Source of the DNA: JAZNQL01 sp045531205
Lineage (GTDB): Bacteria; Bacillota; Clostridia; UMGS1883; UMGS1540
NCBI GenBank assembly: GCA_045531205.1
Contig: JAZSDN010000002.1
Coordinates: forward strand, 1-64,000
Length of the DNA stretch: 64,000 nt
Direction: 5' to 3'
Shown: positions 63,265 through 64,000 of the stretch, piece after piece
Layout of the letters: each line of letters starts with the position of its first letter
How positions within the stretch are numbered: position 1 is the stretch's first letter
Made by a program: the position numbers and the translations under genes
The notes under the pieces: generated by a model
The model's input: the letters and a program-made list of their open reading frames with translations, nothing else
Told to the model about the DNA's origin: nothing
Databases searched by the model: none

Positions 63265-64000
63265 TTACGCTACTATCTTTTTAAGAGTTCTGTTTGCATA
63301 CGGCAACCACTTCTTGTTGATGTAATTCATTACATCATCGGCAGGCGTGCTATTGCCGTTCGCATAACATTGTAGAACCTTCTTTTGTTTTATTGAGTAT
63401 TCCAATGTTACAAAAGGTTCATTCGGGTTCTCTTGCGGTCTGATAAAGAATATAAGCGTTTCTTCTCTTATGAATTTTTGGTCATAATTCATACGCCCTA
63501 CACAATGATGAAGCGTTTCACCCTCTCGTATTAATTCGGCAGGGCTTTTGGCAATTATCGCAATAAACTCACCTTTCTTTTCTTCCTGCAAAGGCAGATA
63601 TTTTTCTGCAACAAGTGAGAATTTTGCATAAAGCTCTTTTCTTTCTTCTTCATCTTTTATTGCTTTGGCGGTTGCGTATTCGTCTATGCGAATATCGTGC
63701 CATTGTTTGAAATTGTGAGGAAATCGGTTTTTATCTTCGTTCATATCCAAACCAAGATAATTACAAGCATTCAGATAATCAAGATACAAGTTGTTTGTGA
63801 TTTGCTGTTTGCCGATGTAGCTGAAATACTTTTTGTAATCACTGCCGAACAATTCACGAATAGGTTTATACGCCTTTTCCTTGCACAATGTTTTCTTTGC
63901 CGTTTCATAAGCTTGTACCTCTTTTAACGGCTCGTTCTTTTGATAAGCTTGCAGCACGGTTGATATGTAATAGATATTAGACTTTAATTCATTGCGGTTT
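63265..64000 (-). CDS. PcfJ-like protein (N-terminus beyond window)
   Basis: The frame is open to base 64000, so the start is outside. Visible residues include LGLDMNEDKNRFPHNFKQWH, LIREGETLHHCVGRMNYDQK and EPFVTLEYSIKQKKVLQCYA NGN, the PcfJ hallmark (GxxLHHCVG). PcfJ-like proteins occur on phages and conjugative plasmids; role unclear, perhaps RNA- or DNA-related. Confidence 0.8.
   Translation of the reverse strand, partial: NRNELKSNIYYISTVLQAYQKNEPLKEVQAYETAKKTLCKEKAYKPIRELFGSDYKKYFSYIGKQQITNNLYLDYLNACNYLGLDMNEDKNRFPHNFKQWHDIRIDEYATAKAIKDEEERKELYAKFSLVAEKYLPLQEEKKGEFIAIIAKSPAELIREGETLHHCVGRMNYDQKFIREETLIFFIRPQENPNEPFVTLEYSIKQKKVLQCYANGNSTPADDVMNYINKKWLPYANRTLKKIVA

Noticed and set aside
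1..64000. CRISPR array
   Set aside because: No regularly spaced repeat-spacer pattern. The regular repeats seen are in fibre genes, the tape measure and the Y-RNA array.
1..64000. attL/attR pair or host flank
   Set aside because: No host gene or duplicated core at the edges; both ends cut phage genes, so the integration state cannot be judged.

Overview
The whole window reads as one temperate, contractile-tailed phage (myovirus) genome, or an integrated prophage. No host gene, host flank or attL/attR pair is visible, and both ends cut through phage genes: a tail fibre at the left and a PcfJ-like gene at the right. The DNA is AT-rich with purine-rich ribosome binding sites. The phage families (DUF4355 scaffold, YopX, DUF4314, DUF3846, DUF1351, large serine integrase) point to a Firmicutes host, most likely a gut Clostridia or Oscillospirales bacterium; that host call is inference.

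Layout. Nearly everything is on the minus strand, so transcription runs from high to low coordinates. About 1-23.4 kb is the virion block read backwards: tail fibres, baseplate (YmfQ, gpJ, split gp25, Gp138 spike, hub, plug, LysM protein), tape measure with a lytic transglycosylase domain, frameshifted tail chaperone, tube, sheath, an unusual tail fibre with a metallophosphoesterase domain, neck proteins, capsid and scaffold. A four-tRNA cluster lies at 23.6-24.1 kb. Minor head protein, portal and terminase follow to 30.2 kb. At 30.2-33.0 kb is a tightly overlapping five-gene set (queuosine-precursor transporter, QueF-like, QueC, DpdA-like transglycosylase, ParB-like) that looks like a 7-deazaguanine DNA-modification module. 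A late promoter, a terminator and an ArpU/RinA-like regulator sit at 33.1-33.7 kb. From 33.7 to 49.1 kb are the early genes: dUTPase, RusA, helicase loader, replication organizer, HNH nucleases, SSB, MBL nuclease and the Bet recombinase, with many very small zinc-ribbon and membrane proteins.

The lysogeny module (49.3-52.2 kb) is on the plus strand: an XRE repressor, a large serine integrase, and two very small proteins that resemble serine-recombinase catalytic domains without the catalytic serine. The right arm (52.2-64 kb) is accessory and again on the minus strand. It carries an SPFH protein, a Ro60/TROVE protein, a radical SAM protein and many small Cys-rich proteins.

The most striking system is at 53.6-55.85 kb. 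A phage Ro60 (TROVE plus vWA) gene lies directly downstream of a tandem array of five Y-RNA-like elements interleaved with two true tRNAs (Lys, Glu). The five elements share the same two-part stem with a conserved internal loop and a conserved GGTTACTTC strand. Two or three of them enclose a circularly permuted tRNA-like fold. One promoter appears to drive the array. It shares an 11-bp box at an identical distance from the -10 with the early promoter at 48.75 kb, which suggests control by the phage repressor.
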